A stretch of 64,000 bases of DNA from Methylotenera oryzisoli (GTDB lineage: Bacteria > Pseudomonadota > Gammaproteobacteria > Burkholderiales > Methylophilaceae): contig NZ_PQVH01000011.1 of NCBI RefSeq assembly GCF_004661485.1, positions 1 to 64,000 of the forward strand, given 5' to 3'. A model generated the notes under the pieces. It was not told where the DNA came from and did no database searches. It worked only from the letters and a program-made list of their open reading frames with translations. A program made the position numbers and the translations under genes. This document shows, piece by piece, positions 15,005 through 24,090 of this stretch. Position 1 is the stretch's first letter. Each line of letters opens with the position of its first letter.

Positions 15005-17152
15005 TTAGAAATCTACAGTTGCAGATAACATAAGGGTGCGGGGAGCCCCTATTGAAACTCCGCTATAAGAAGCAACCCCTGACCAGTAATCTCGGTCGAA
15101 CACATTTAATACATTTGCACGTAAAGTCGTCGCATGCCCTGTGATAGCCGTTGTATAGCGCGCGCCCAAATCAAATCGAGTCCAAGATGCTAGCTCCTGA
15201 GTATTGGCCTGATTAACATACTGTTTGTCAGTAAAAGTAATCGCCCCATTTACTGTTAATCCTGGCACCCAAGATGTATCCCATTCCAAACCTAGATTGG
15301 CCTGAGACGAGGGAACACCAATAGGTGTTTTCCCCCGTGTTGCTACATTGTTGGTTTTTGTAAGTTCAGCATCAAAAAAGGTTGCACCGCTCAACAGCCT
15401 CACTCCAGGAGTAACCTCACCGATAATATTGAACTCCAAACCTCGGTTACGTTGCTCCGCATCAACAGCAAACACACCGTTAGTTAACTGACCACTAGGT
15501 TTCTCGATTTGGAACAGACTTAAAGTGCTGATAAATCGTCCATGATCAATCTTGACACCTACTTCACGCTGCTTAGTTTTATATGGTGCGAAACTCTGAC
15601 CAGCGTTTGTAGCAGTTAATGGCGCGATATCACCGCGACTAAGCCCTTCGATATAATTTCCATAAAAAGCCACGTGTTGCCAAGGCTTAATGACTATTCC
15701 AGCCAAAGGTGTTAATGCATCGTCTTTATATGCGCTGGTAACAGCACCATTTGTACTGAAATTCTTAGACTCCACTTGTTGCTTTCTAACCCCCAAAGTG
15801 ATCAACAAACGTTCATTTAACAGCGACATTGCATCAGCAAGCGCTACTCCTTGAAGTTTAGATTCGGATAATTTAGGCGTTGATGGTGATGCAATATTTT
15901 GATCGGGCTGATTAATTGGCGAATATAGATTCGATAAAACTGCGGCACCATTTCTTGAGCCACGATCTATGCGGTCTTCATATAGACTTGTTTGTAATGT
16001 AACTGCATGGGTAATTGCAGCAGAATCGAATTGTGTTCTGATACCAGCGTCGTAAGATGCTCTGTGTATATTAAATATGAAGTTTCCTGGTGTAGAGCTT
16101 GTATCGCCTTTTCTATTAAGAATGGTTGGTGTACCAAAAGTTCTCTCAACATCAGTATGCGCTCCGCCAGCACTTGCAAACACGGTAGTAGTGCTGGTTA
16201 AATCAAACTCAGTCTTTAATAATGCTGATCGGTCATGCACATTGGCATACTCCCATTTTTGTGTAACATTGCGCTGCCCATCGGGTGCGGAAGGTAAACC
16301 CACGCCATTTGCCACTAGAAATGGGCGAGACGGTGCATTGATATCTTCTTTTTGATTTAACAAATCTAGAGATGCTCTGAAACGATCTCCAGAGTAATCT
16401 AACGCTAAAGCACCAACGAAAGCCTCCCTAGATTGATTATCGAGCGGAGTATCGCCCTCATAAATACTCCCATTAAAACGCACTCCAAATTGACGGTCTT
16501 CACCTAAACGTCGACTTATATCTACATGACCTCCCAGTTGAGATTTTGTAGCATAAGACGTAGTTAACCGAGTTAAATCTTTATTCGCTGCACGTTTAGG
16601 AACTATGTTAATCACACCACCCACAGCACTATTCGGTGACATGCCATATAGCAATGCTGCAGGCCCCTTTATCACCTCAATACGTTCTGCATAGTCAGTA
16701 AAAATTCGATAATTAGGAGCGACACCATATACACCATCAAAAGCAATTTCACCTGCATTACCTTCTCCAATCGGAAAGCCGCGAATAAAAAAGGAATCGA
16801 ATAACCCTCCCGTTTGTCCAGAAGATCTAACTCCTGCATCTTTGGAAAGCACCTCTGCTGCAGTCATCGCTTGCTGGTTTTCTATCATTTCGCTTGTGTA
16901 GCTAGATATGCTGAACGGCGCATTTAATAATGTAGTATTTCCCAACAATCCAAGGCGGCCACCATTAGCAATCTGACCGCCAGCATAAGCTGGTGGCAGT
17001 GAATTAGGATCCACCTTAGCATTTACCTTGATCTCAGATAAAGTCTCTGTGTATTCATTTTTCATTTCCAACTCAGCGGCAATTGACTGTAAAGGGTAAT
17101 AAGACAATAAGGTAGAGATAACGGATAAATGCAAAATATTTTTTTTATTCAA
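15005..17152 (-). CDS. TonB-dependent siderophore receptor
   Basis: An outer-membrane receptor taking up a ferric siderophore with TonB energy. A signal peptide starts at TTG 17152 (LNKKNILHLSVISTLLSYYPLQSIAAE). AAAGG lies nine bases before this TTG, and the Fur box lies upstream of it but inside any longer frame, so I prefer it to the start at 17221. The plug domain has the TonB-receptor signature IEVIKGPAALLYGMSPNSAVGG and VINIVPKRA. A beta-barrel follows, ending in the aromatic C-terminus LMLSATVDF. 715 aa, family length (FhuA/FpvA/FcuA type, TIGR01783). The ligand is not predictable. Confidence 0.9.
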   Translation of the reverse strand: MNKKNILHLSVISTLLSYYPLQSIAAELEMKNEYTETLSEIKVNAKVDPNSLPPAYAGGQIANGGRLGLLGNTTLLNAPFSISSYTSEMIENQQAMTAAEVLSKDAGVRSSGQTGGLFDSFFIRGFPIGEGNAGEIAFDGVYGVAPNYRIFTDYAERIEVIKGPAALLYGMSPNSAVGGVINIVPKRAANKDLTRLTTSYATKSQLGGHVDISRRLGEDRQFGVRFNGSIYEGDTPLDNQSREAFVGALALDYSGDRFRASLDLLNQKEDINAPSRPFLVANGVGLPSAPDGQRNVTQKWEYANVHDRSALLKTEFDLTSTTTVFASAGGAHTDVERTFGTPTILNRKGDTSSTPGNFIFNIHRASYDAGIRTQFDSAAITHAVTLQTSLYEDRIDRGSRNGAAVLSNLYSPINQPDQNIASPSTPKLSESKLQGVALADAMSLLNERLLITLGVRKQQVESKNFSTNGAVTSAYKDDALTPLAGIVIKPWQHVAFYGNYIEGLSRGDIAPLTATNAGQSFAPYKTKQREVGVKIDHGRFISTLSLFQIEKPSGQLTNGVFAVDAEQRNRGLEFNIIGEVTPGVRLLSGATFFDAELTKTNNVATRGKTPIGVPSSQANLGLEWDTSWVPGLTVNGAITFTDKQYVNQANTQELASWTRFDLGARYTTAITGHATTLRANVLNVFDRDYWSGVASYSGVSIGAPRTLMLSATVDF

Positions 17153-17190
17153 TTTAGCAGACCTTTGATAATAAGATTTATTCTCATATT

Positions 17191-17209
17191 GTAAATGAGA
17201 ATCATTATT
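17191..17209. promoter_or_regulatory. Fur box upstream of the siderophore receptor
   Basis: The 19-mer GTAAATGAGAATCATTATT matches the classical Fur consensus GATAATGATAATCATTATC at 15 of 19 positions. It sits 39 bp upstream of the TTG start, where it would block transcription when iron is plentiful. Confidence 0.75.
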
Positions 17210-17546
17210 ATTACAAAGCAATACTAAATTTAAATTGGTTTACCTTTAACTAGGTCGCCATAATATTTAAGTAGGACAGGTGACCAACGCTTGAGTTAAG
17301 CGGCGACCTTAGACATGACACTTGAATCAGGAATAAGCCAAAAATACAATCAGCCTCATAAGCAGAAAATGCCCACGAAAATGAAATATTGGAGGTAAAG
17401 TAACTGGGGGTACCACTTTCTTGTTACAACGCTTATGCACCGTACTATTCGATAGCTGGGCAGCTAACTGCGTCTCTTAATATGAACGGTAACTTGATGA
17501 GCTGCGAGCTAGTAAGCTATGCAAACAAGGTATCTTAGCGAAACAA
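17210..17546. other. Intergenic region between siderophore receptor and ArsR gene
   Basis: No gene seen. It contains an inverted repeat AGGTCGCC/GGCGACCT about 50 bp apart (near 17251 and 17303), with no U-run. The receptor promoter should lie at its left end beside the Fur box. Confidence 0.4.
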
Positions 17547-17858
17547 TTAGTCTTTTGTGGCCGCTTTCAAAACTGCGCTCAATACCCCTGGGAACTTGCT
17601 TTCCACTTCTTCAAGCCGTAAGGAGTTCATGTGCTCAGTCCCCTCAATCAAGGTCTCAACCAGACCTGCGCTACGAAGAATTTTGAAGTGATGCGACATG
17701 CTGGATTTAGGGCGATTCAGATTAATTTCCCCGCACGTTAGTTTTTTACCTGCCTGCGCAAGCAGGATAACAATTTCCAGGCGTGTGGGATCAGCCAGAG
17801 CATACATAATGTCCGTTAATTCGACCTGCTCTATCGTAGGGTGTTTGATTTGTCGCAT
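17547..17858 (-). CDS. ArsR-family helix-turn-helix repressor
   Basis: 103 aa, one winged-HTH domain: MYALADPTRLEIVILLAQAGKKLTCGEI, then RPKSSMSHHFKILRSAGLVETLIEGTEHMNSLR, the ArsR pattern of ADPTRL-x-IL, SS-x-S-HHFK-L and the wing. The classical metal motif CVC is replaced by LTCGEI with one Cys, so metal sensing is unlikely. It is divergent from an Old Yellow Enzyme gene, a very common pair in Proteobacteria, where the regulator represses the flavoenzyme and responds to electrophiles or oxidants. The inverted repeat at 17896-17913 is the likely operator. Confidence 0.87.
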   Translation of the reverse strand: MRQIKHPTIEQVELTDIMYALADPTRLEIVILLAQAGKKLTCGEINLNRPKSSMSHHFKILRSAGLVETLIEGTEHMNSLRLEEVESKFPGVLSAVLKAATKD

Positions 17859-17895
17859 GGGATTAATTTAACACATCTCTTTACAATATTCTATA

Positions 17896-17913
17896 GTTCT
17901 ATTATATTCGAAC
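17896..17913. promoter_or_regulatory. Candidate ArsR operator in the divergent promoter
   Basis: GTTC-N10-GAAC, extended by CTATT/AATAG, lies in the 93-bp gap between the divergent repressor and flavoenzyme genes and covers the region expected for both promoters. Confidence 0.45.
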
Positions 17914-17951
17914 AATAGTATTAATTATTGAATTTCAACTTAAGGATAATC

Positions 17952-19058
17952 ATGAATAATTTATTTTCACCTTACCAACTAAAAGGTGTGACGTTAAAGA
18001 ACAGAATCGCCATACCGCCTATGTGTCAATACATGGCAGATAATGGATTAGCTAACGATTGGCACAAAGTGCACTATGCTAGCTTGGCGCGTGGCGGTAG
18101 TGCTCTGGTGATAGTAGAAGCAACCGCTGTAGCACCCGAGGGGCGTATCACCCCGCATTGCCTAGGCATTTGGAATGATGAGCAAGCTGAGCAACTGCGC
18201 GAAATCGCCTCAGCAATCAAGGCGGCCGGCGCTATTCCAGGCATTCAGATTGCGCACGCAGGGCGTAAAGCCAGCGCCAATATTCCATGGGAAGGTGACG
18301 ACCATATCCCCGCTGACAATCCAGATGCATGGCCAACCATCGCCCCATCCGCTCTAGCATTCGGCGGCGATCTTGCACGCGTCCCGTCTGAAATGACAGT
18401 CGCCGATATCAAACGCGTACAAAATGACTTTGTTCTAGCAGCAGAACGCGCGCGCGATGCAGGGTTTGAATGGCTAGAATTGCATCTTGCACACGGCTAT
18501 ATGGGGCAAAGCTTTTTCTCGCCACACTCAAATCAGAGAACAGATGAGTATGGAGGCAGTTATGAGAACCGAGCCAGATTCAGCAATGAGATGATCTCAG
18601 CGGTAAGAGAGGTTTGGCCAGAGCATTTGCCACTCACCGCTAGATTTGGTGTTTTGGAATATGATAATAAAGATGAAGAGACGCTGAACGAATCTATCCG
18701 ATTAGTGAACGAGTGGAAGCAGATTGGGCTGGATATGCTGAGTGTCAGTGTAGGGTTTACCATTCCAGAAACCAACATCCCGTGGGGTCCTGCATTTCTG
18801 GCACCAGTTGCTGAGCGTGTCCGCAATGAAACGCAATTGCCGGTTTCATCCGCATGGGGGTTTGGTGCACCTAAAATTGCTGATCAAGCAGTGCGCAATG
18901 AGCAGCTGGATTTAGTGATGATAGGACGCGCTCACTTGGAAAACCCAAACTGGTCATATCAAGCGGCAAAAGAACTAGGTATGGAACAACCTGCTTGGGT
19001 TCTGCCTCCTCCATATGCACATTGGCTATCTAGATACAGAAGCCCAACTGCAGAGTAA
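17952..19058 (+). CDS. NADH:flavin oxidoreductase, Old Yellow Enzyme family (YqjM/NamA type)
   Basis: An FMN-dependent ene-reductase that reduces activated C=C bonds, 369 aa. TIM-barrel landmarks: LFSPYQLKGVTLKNRIAIPPMCQYMADNG (Cys of the YqjM-type class in PPMCQY), WHKVHYASLARGGSALVIVEATAV, HAGRKAS, and the active site ELHLAHGYMGQSFFSPHSNQRTDEYGGSYENRARF. ATG 17952 has AAGGA five bases before it; the in-frame start at 17928 has none. Expression is probably controlled by the divergent ArsR protein. The physiological substrate is unknown. Confidence 0.92.
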   Translation: MNNLFSPYQLKGVTLKNRIAIPPMCQYMADNGLANDWHKVHYASLARGGSALVIVEATAVAPEGRITPHCLGIWNDEQAEQLREIASAIKAAGAIPGIQIAHAGRKASANIPWEGDDHIPADNPDAWPTIAPSALAFGGDLARVPSEMTVADIKRVQNDFVLAAERARDAGFEWLELHLAHGYMGQSFFSPHSNQRTDEYGGSYENRARFSNEMISAVREVWPEHLPLTARFGVLEYDNKDEETLNESIRLVNEWKQIGLDMLSVSVGFTIPETNIPWGPAFLAPVAERVRNETQLPVSSAWGFGAPKIADQAVRNEQLDLVMIGRAHLENPNWSYQAAKELGMEQPAWVLPPPYAHWLSRYRSPTAE

Positions 19059-19164
19059 GCAAGAAACTGGATTGGGTGCAATCAGAGGTTGCGCCCAATC
19101 AAGTGTTGACTACCCTATATACTGAAAGTTGTGCTGAGGTGAATATCCACTATCAGCACACCAC

Positions 19165-19710
19165 TTACGGAGTCGGGCTTAAGGTAATCTCTAGGCCGCG
19201 ATCTGTTACTTTCATCTCTTTTGGATAATATTGCGTAGTACCCACTTTGAGCGAATCTGACTTAACCGTGTAAAGATTAAGGCCATTCAAAAGCTGACTG
19301 CCAAGCATCTTTGCTACACCACCCATGGCATCGCTATACTTTGACTCTACACCATCAATCACAAAATCATCCACCGCAACCTCGTTCAGAGTCACTGAAT
19401 TTGTGGTGGAATCCAATTGTAGATTGCCTGATATAGCAAGCTTGCCTGCCATCTTTTTGCCGTTGAGTTGATTCAATAATTGCGTGTCAAATTTTGTATG
19501 CATCCTGCCTGTCGCATGGTCAAACTTCACATTGGCATTGCTTAAACTAAGATCAAACACTTTAAGCAATGAGATAGGAATCACTAGCTTTTCATTCAGC
19601 TTGGATTGGATTTGCTGCTCGGAGATATAAACGGTGTGATTGGAGAAACCTGCACAACCAAATAGGAGAAAAGGAAATATGAGACCTAAGAATTTAGCTT
19701 TGAAACCCAT
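19165..19710 (-). CDS. Outer-membrane lipoprotein, DUF1439 (YceB-like)
   Basis: 181 aa. The signal sequence ends in a lipobox (FPFLLFGC, Cys at residue 19), so it is a lipoprotein. The rest has the DUF1439 layout: QQIQSKLNEKLVIPISLLKVFDLSLSNANVKFD, alternating beta-strands, and the end LKVGTTQYYPKEMKVTDRGLEITLSP. E. coli YceB is the best-known member; the function is unknown, and a tubular lipid-binding fold is likely. It lies 32 bp behind fabB on the same strand. Confidence 0.8.
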   Translation of the reverse strand: MGFKAKFLGLIFPFLLFGCAGFSNHTVYISEQQIQSKLNEKLVIPISLLKVFDLSLSNANVKFDHATGRMHTKFDTQLLNQLNGKKMAGKLAISGNLQLDSTTNSVTLNEVAVDDFVIDGVESKYSDAMGGVAKMLGSQLLNGLNLYTVKSDSLKVGTTQYYPKEMKVTDRGLEITLSPTP

Positions 19711-19742
19711 ACTTCCTCATCCAAATAACAACTAAAAATCCA

Positions 19743-20975
19743 TTACAGATTTTTCGTAGACAACGTCAGTGTCGCATTAGTGCCACCAAAACCAAAACTG
19801 TTAGATAGTGCTGTTTCAATTTTTACGTTTTCAATCGGCGTACGAACGATGTTCAAACCCTCAGCTGCCGGATCTAAGGTTTCGATATTGGCTGAAGCTG
19901 CAATAAAGTTATTTTCCATCATTAGCAACGTATAAATCGCCTCATTTACACCAGCAGCACCTAAGGCATGGCCAGACAATGATTTAGTTGAAGCAATAGC
20001 AGGGCTTTGGTTTAAACCACTTTCACCGAACACTTCACGAATCGCTTCCAGCTCTTTTGTATCGCCAACCGGGGTGCTTGTACCGTGGGTATTGATATAG
20101 TCAACTGGGCCTTCTACGCCTTCTAACGCCAAACGCATACAGCGCACTGCGCCCTCGCCTGAAGGCGCCACCATATCGTAACCATCTGAAGTTGCACCAT
20201 AACCAACGACTTCTGCGTAGATTTTTGCACCGCGTGCTTTAGCATGCTCATACTCTTCTAGCACTAAGATGCCACCGCCACCAGAAATCACGAAACCATC
20301 ACGGTTTGCATCATAAGTTCTTGAAGCTTTTTCTGGGGTATCGTTGTATTTACTAGACATTGCACCCATAGCATCAAACAAATAAGACAAAGTCCAATGC
20401 TCTTCTTCACCACCGCCTGCAAAAACGATGTCTTGTTTGCCTAACTGAATTTGCTCAGCACCAGCACCAATACAATGCGCACTAGTAGAACAGGCGGAAC
20501 TAATACCATAATTCACGCCTTTAATTTTTGCACCAGTTGCTAAGGTTGCCACAATGCCGCTACACATGGCTTTAGTCACCATATAAGGGCCTACGCGGCG
20601 GATGCCTTTTTCAGCTAAAACGGCATTGCTTTGTTCGATACTGTCAGTTGATGGACCACCACCACCGACAATAATGCCAGTACGTACATTAGAAACAAGG
20701 TCTTCGCCTAAGCTAGCATCAGCAATCGCTTCTTGCAGTGCTAACCATGCATAAGCATGGCCTTTGCCCATAAAGCGCAATAGCTTGCGGTCAATCAACG
20801 ACTCGATATCAAGATTTTTAATTGAGCCTGCTACATGCGAACGTAACCCACGCTCAGCGTATTCAGGTTGATGAGTGATGCCAGATCTGCCATGACGCAG
20901 GCTATCCAAAACTTCAGCTTTATTGTTCCCTAGACTGGAAACAATCCCCATTCCAGTAATGACGACACGACGCAT
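19743..20975 (-). CDS. fabB: 3-oxoacyl-ACP synthase I
   Basis: Condenses acyl-ACP with malonyl-ACP in fatty acid elongation and is needed for unsaturated fatty acids. 410 aa. The active-site triad is visible: Cys in [12 protein letters not shown], His in [12 protein letters not shown] and His in [14 protein letters not shown], plus [10 protein letters not shown] near the end. It follows fabA on the same strand (145 bp), the usual fabA-fabB pair that makes and then elongates the cis-3-decenoyl intermediate. Confidence 0.96.
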   Translation of the reverse strand: MRRVVITGMGIVSSLGNNKAEVLDSLRHGRSGITHQPEYAERGLRSHVAGSIKNLDIESLIDRKLLRFMGKGHAYAWLALQEAIADASLGEDLVSNVRTGIIVGGGGPSTDSIEQSNAVLAEKGIRRVGPYMVTKAMCSGIVATLATGAKIKGVNYGISSACSTSAHCIGAGAEQIQLGKQDIVFAGGGEEEHWTLSYLFDAMGAMSSKYNDTPEKASRTYDANRDGFVISGGGGILVLEEYEHAKARGAKIYAEVVGYGATSDGYDMVAPSGEGAVRCMRLALEGVEGPVDYINTHGTSTPVGDTKELEAIREVFGESGLNQSPAIASTKSLSGHALGAAGVNEAIYTLLMMENNFIAASANIETLDPAAEGLNIVRTPIENVKIETALSNSFGFGGTNATLTLSTKNL

Positions 20976-21120
20976 TATCGTGTACTCCTATAAAAATAAA
21001 AAGTTACCAAAGGAAGCAGGAGTATGCGGCGGCTACGCAATCGAATTGCTGCGCTTGCACGATTACTCCGTATTTCATAAATTTTAATTGAATATATTTT
21101 AACTGATTGTAACTAAAAGG

Positions 21121-21636
21121 TTAAAAGTTATCTGTACGCGTAAACAAACCAACGCGTAAGTCTGTTGCAACATAAATCTCGCGGCCATCAATCTGCATAG
21201 TAGCATCAGCAATCCCCATGACCAGTTTACGCATAATAACGCGTTTTAAATCAATGGTATAAGTTGCTTTTTTAGCAGTTGGCAGTACTTGACCTGTGAA
21301 CTTAACCTCACCTGCACCTAATGCACGACCACGGCCAGGACCACCCATCCATCCTAGATAAAAGCCCACAAGTTGCCACATCGCATCCAAACCTAAACAG
21401 CCTGGCATCACTGGGTCACCAGTAAAATGGCAATCAAAAAACCATAAATTAGGCGTGATATCCAGCTCAGCAATGATTTGACCATTGCCATATTTACCAC
21501 CCTCTTCAGTAATAGAAACGATACGATCAAACATCAACATTGGCGGCAAAGGCAATTGCGCATTGCCCTCACCAAACATTTCACCGCGACCACATTTGAG
21601 TAATTCTTCTTTTGTGAAACTATTTTGTCTTTGCAT
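21121..21636 (-). CDS. fabA: 3-hydroxydecanoyl-ACP dehydratase/isomerase
   Basis: Dehydrates 3-hydroxydecanoyl-ACP and isomerises the product to the cis-3 form, the branch point to unsaturated fatty acids. 171 aa, family length. Active-site motifs: [32 protein letters not shown], with the catalytic His in CHF and the Asp in LGLDAMWQ, and [15 protein letters not shown]. It is paired with fabB. It is divergent from the mxaR cluster; the 285-bp gap between the two starts contains the palindrome at 21828-21855. Confidence 0.97.
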   Translation of the reverse strand: MQRQNSFTKEELLKCGRGEMFGEGNAQLPLPPMLMFDRIVSITEEGGKYGNGQIIAELDITPNLWFFDCHFTGDPVMPGCLGLDAMWQLVGFYLGWMGGPGRGRALGAGEVKFTGQVLPTAKKATYTIDLKRVIMRKLVMGIADATMQIDGREIYVATDLRVGLFTRTDNF

Positions 21637-21827
21637 AATTTTGACTTTGTAAATGAGTTTTTAAACGTCTATTTGAACCCAATCAAGCGATGAATAATCA
21701 AGGCACTTGATCTAACTTTCGCTATTTTCGCTGGAAAACCATTTTTACGAAAGCGATATTCACTTTTTATTGCTACTTTTATTCACTTTTTAACGTTTTC
21801 ATTTCATATTTAGGATATATTTTAATA

Positions 21828-21855
21828 AAGGGGTATACAGATCTGTTTACCCCTT
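21828..21855. promoter_or_regulatory. 28-bp near-perfect palindrome upstream of mxaR
   Basis: The arms AAGGGGTA...TACCCCTT enclose ACAGATCTGT at the centre. Only one symmetric position pair (T against T) breaks perfect symmetry. It ends 66 bp before the mxaR ATG, inside the gap to divergent fabA. No U-run follows, so a regulator-binding site is more likely than a terminator. Confidence 0.55.
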
Positions 21856-21921
21856 CGATAAAAACGTTTACCATGTGTTTAAGTTCTATTACAACCATTT
21901 CAAAAAATACAGGAATTCTCA

Positions 21922-22938
21922 ATGAGTGATGTTCAACTAGCTGATTGGCGCAACCATGCGCTTACCTTAGAGTCTGAAGTCAATAAAGTTGTGGTTGGCC
22001 AACAAACGCCAATTAGACTAATTACCACTTCAATTTTTGCCCGTGGTCACGTATTGCTTGAAGGTGACGTGGGTGTAGGTAAAACCACACTGCTACGTGC
22101 TTTTACACGCGGCATTGGCGGTGGCTACCAGCGGATTGAAGGCACCATTGACTTAATGCCTAACGACTTGGTTTACCATACTTACCTGGGTGAAGATGGC
22201 AAACCGCATGTGAGCCCAGGCCCATTGCTGATGTCTGGCGAGAATCTATCTGTATTCTTCTTTAATGAAATCAACCGTGCGCGTCCGCAGGTTCACTCAT
22301 TATTACTGCGCGTGATGGCTGAGCGTAGCCTGTCCGCCTTCAATACCGAACATTACTTTCCACACATGATTGTGTTTGCTGACCGTAACCAAGTGGAAAA
22401 AGAAGAAACTTTTGAGATTCCGTCCGCAGCACGTGATCGCTTTATGATGGAAATTCCAATTGTGGTGCCAAACGATGATGCCATCATGGAAGCTTTGGTG
22501 TTTGACACTAAATTCCATAATGTAGATGCACTGGTCGATACCGTAAAACCTGATGTACTGCAATTTGATGAGCTCAATGCATTTTCAAGTGTGATTCAAA
22601 ACAGCATTGAAGCCAGCGACACGCTGAAAAGATATGCCCTGAACCTATGGAAAGCAACTAAAGCCCCGCTGGATTACGGTGTAAAGGTTTCTGGCGTAGA
22701 CATGAACCGTCTGGTGCTTTCAGGCGCCAGCCCGCGCGGCATGAGTATGATGCTGCGAGCAGCGCGTGTAAATGCGTGGCTAAACAACCGAAATGCAGTT
22801 CTGCCGGATGACATTCATGCAGTGTTTCACTCCACTATTGCACATCGCTTGGTATTTAGCCCAGTGTATGAAATGCGCCGCACTGAGATTGCGCGTGAAA
22901 TGCTCTCAGGTATTGTGAACGCAGTCGCTGCGCCATAA
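21922..22938 (+). CDS. mxaR: MoxR-family AAA+ ATPase, MxaR
   Basis: 338 aa. Walker A is in LEGDVGVGKTTLLRAF, Walker B in LSVFFFNEINRARPQ, and sensor 2 in SGASPRGMSMMLRAARV, the MoxR pattern. MoxR ATPases act as chaperones with VWA-domain partners. Here the next genes encode a DUF58 protein and VWA proteins in the order R-S-A-C-K-L known from methanol dehydrogenase gene clusters, where they are needed for assembly and calcium insertion of the MxaFI enzyme. No mxaF, mxaJ, mxaG or mxaI lies upstream; fabA does instead. Confidence 0.9.
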   Translation: MSDVQLADWRNHALTLESEVNKVVVGQQTPIRLITTSIFARGHVLLEGDVGVGKTTLLRAFTRGIGGGYQRIEGTIDLMPNDLVYHTYLGEDGKPHVSPGPLLMSGENLSVFFFNEINRARPQVHSLLLRVMAERSLSAFNTEHYFPHMIVFADRNQVEKEETFEIPSAARDRFMMEIPIVVPNDDAIMEALVFDTKFHNVDALVDTVKPDVLQFDELNAFSSVIQNSIEASDTLKRYALNLWKATKAPLDYGVKVSGVDMNRLVLSGASPRGMSMMLRAARVNAWLNNRNAVLPDDIHAVFHSTIAHRLVFSPVYEMRRTEIAREMLSGIVNAVAAP

Positions 22939-22947
22939 CTACGGCCA

Positions 22948-22988
22948 ATCTAGCAGGTGACACTGCCGTTACAACAAACCTGCTAGAT
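22948..22988. other. Stem-loop in the mxaR-mxaS gap
   Basis: Perfect 11-bp arms ATCTAGCAGGT (22948-22958) and ACCTGCTAGAT (22978-22988) with a 19-nt loop, starting 10 bases after the mxaR stop. No T-run follows, so it may be a processing or stability hairpin, or an operator, rather than a strong terminator. The rest of the 273-bp gap holds no gene. Confidence 0.5.
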
Positions 22989-23188
22989 CTTAAGACTGGG
23001 TTATCAAGTCAGTAAGGGAAAGACGAAATAAGTCGATGAGCATGATGCAGCACGAGATGCACGGGATACAGCAGCCTAAATAGTACAAGTTGCACAACTA
23101 GGTTATGAGTAACGCAACCGTTGCATTTTCCAGCGCAGATACTCAGCTCATATTTCCGTAAAGAATGGTGTTAAAAGTAACCCACCTA

Positions 23189-23214
23189 TTGGATTTTTAT
23201 GTTGGATTTTTATG
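23189..23214 (+). repeat. Tandem 13-bp duplication at the mxaS start
   Basis: TTGGATTTTTATG occurs twice back to back (23189-23201 and 23202-23214). Each copy carries a GGA and an ATG five bases later. The second ATG (23212) starts mxaS. The first (23199) opens a 6-codon frame MLDFYD that stops at 23217-23219, overlapping the start of mxaS. Confidence 0.85.
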
Positions 23215-24072
23215 ATTGAAAATATTAAATCTTTTGACTATCACATTAGCTGGAGATCGCGCGGTCGCCATCCTGGTCGCCATGCCAGCACGCAACGTGG
23301 CATGGGGATGGAGTTTCGTGGGCACACCACCCTGCTGTCTTACCCAGACCCGCGTCGTATCGATATTCGCCAAACCATACGCGACCCGCTGGAGCAAGTG
23401 TATGTTCGCTTGTTTAACCAGAAAAGTGCCACCCCAGTTTATGTTATCTGTGACTTATCGGGCAGTATGAACTTTGGTGCAAAAAAAAGAAAAATCAAAT
23501 TAGCCGCAGAAATAGCAGAGTCAATTGCACAATCCGCAAGTGAGCATCATGACCCGTTTGGCTTTATCGGCTTTGATGAAAAAGTACGTGAGGATTGGAT
23601 TAGCACAACCTCTTTCAAGTCTCACCATGCAATTACAATGGCAGAGTCATTAAAAGACTTCCACCCAGCACAGGTAAACTGCAATGGCATTACAGAAGTT
23701 TACCGCTATCTGCCACGCGAACGTTCACTGGTGTTTTTGATTTCAGACTTCCACATGCCGAACAGCTTGCTGGAGAGTGCATTATCTAACCTGTTGCGCC
23801 ATCATATTGTACCGATGGTGTTATGGGACTCTGCAGAATATAGAAACTTGCCAGAATTTGGCTTAGTCAATGTAGATGATGCGGAAACTGGCGAAAAACG
23901 CACCTTATTTTTGCGCAAAGAGTTACGCGAAAAAATCGTGCAGTCCTTTGAAAGTAGACGCAATGAAATATACGAGCTTTTTATGCGCTTCGACATGCCG
24001 CCTTTTTATGTAGAAGGTGAGTTTGACGCAGACTCGCTGACAGAATACTTTCATCAATTTGTAGCCGCTTAA
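23212..24072 (+). CDS. mxaS: MxaS, DUF58/VWA-like protein
   Basis: 286 aa, cytoplasmic, without membrane segments. The DUF58 core is clear: WRSRGRHPGRHASTQRGMGMEF, PDPRRIDIRQTIRDPLEQVYVR and a metal-binding DLSGSMNFG (MIDAS pattern D-x-S-x-S-M). C-terminally it reads FLISDFHMP and VPMVLWDSAEYRNLP. DUF58 proteins work with MoxR ATPases. It follows mxaR after an unusually long 273-bp gap with a hairpin and a duplicated start region. The role in methanol dehydrogenase maturation is inferred from the family cluster. Confidence 0.87.
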   Translation: MIENIKSFDYHISWRSRGRHPGRHASTQRGMGMEFRGHTTLLSYPDPRRIDIRQTIRDPLEQVYVRLFNQKSATPVYVICDLSGSMNFGAKKRKIKLAAEIAESIAQSASEHHDPFGFIGFDEKVREDWISTTSFKSHHAITMAESLKDFHPAQVNCNGITEVYRYLPRERSLVFLISDFHMPNSLLESALSNLLRHHIVPMVLWDSAEYRNLPEFGLVNVDDAETGEKRTLFLRKELREKIVQSFESRRNEIYELFMRFDMPPFYVEGEFDADSLTEYFHQFVAA

Positions 24073-24090
24073 ATCACTTAAAAAATCATC

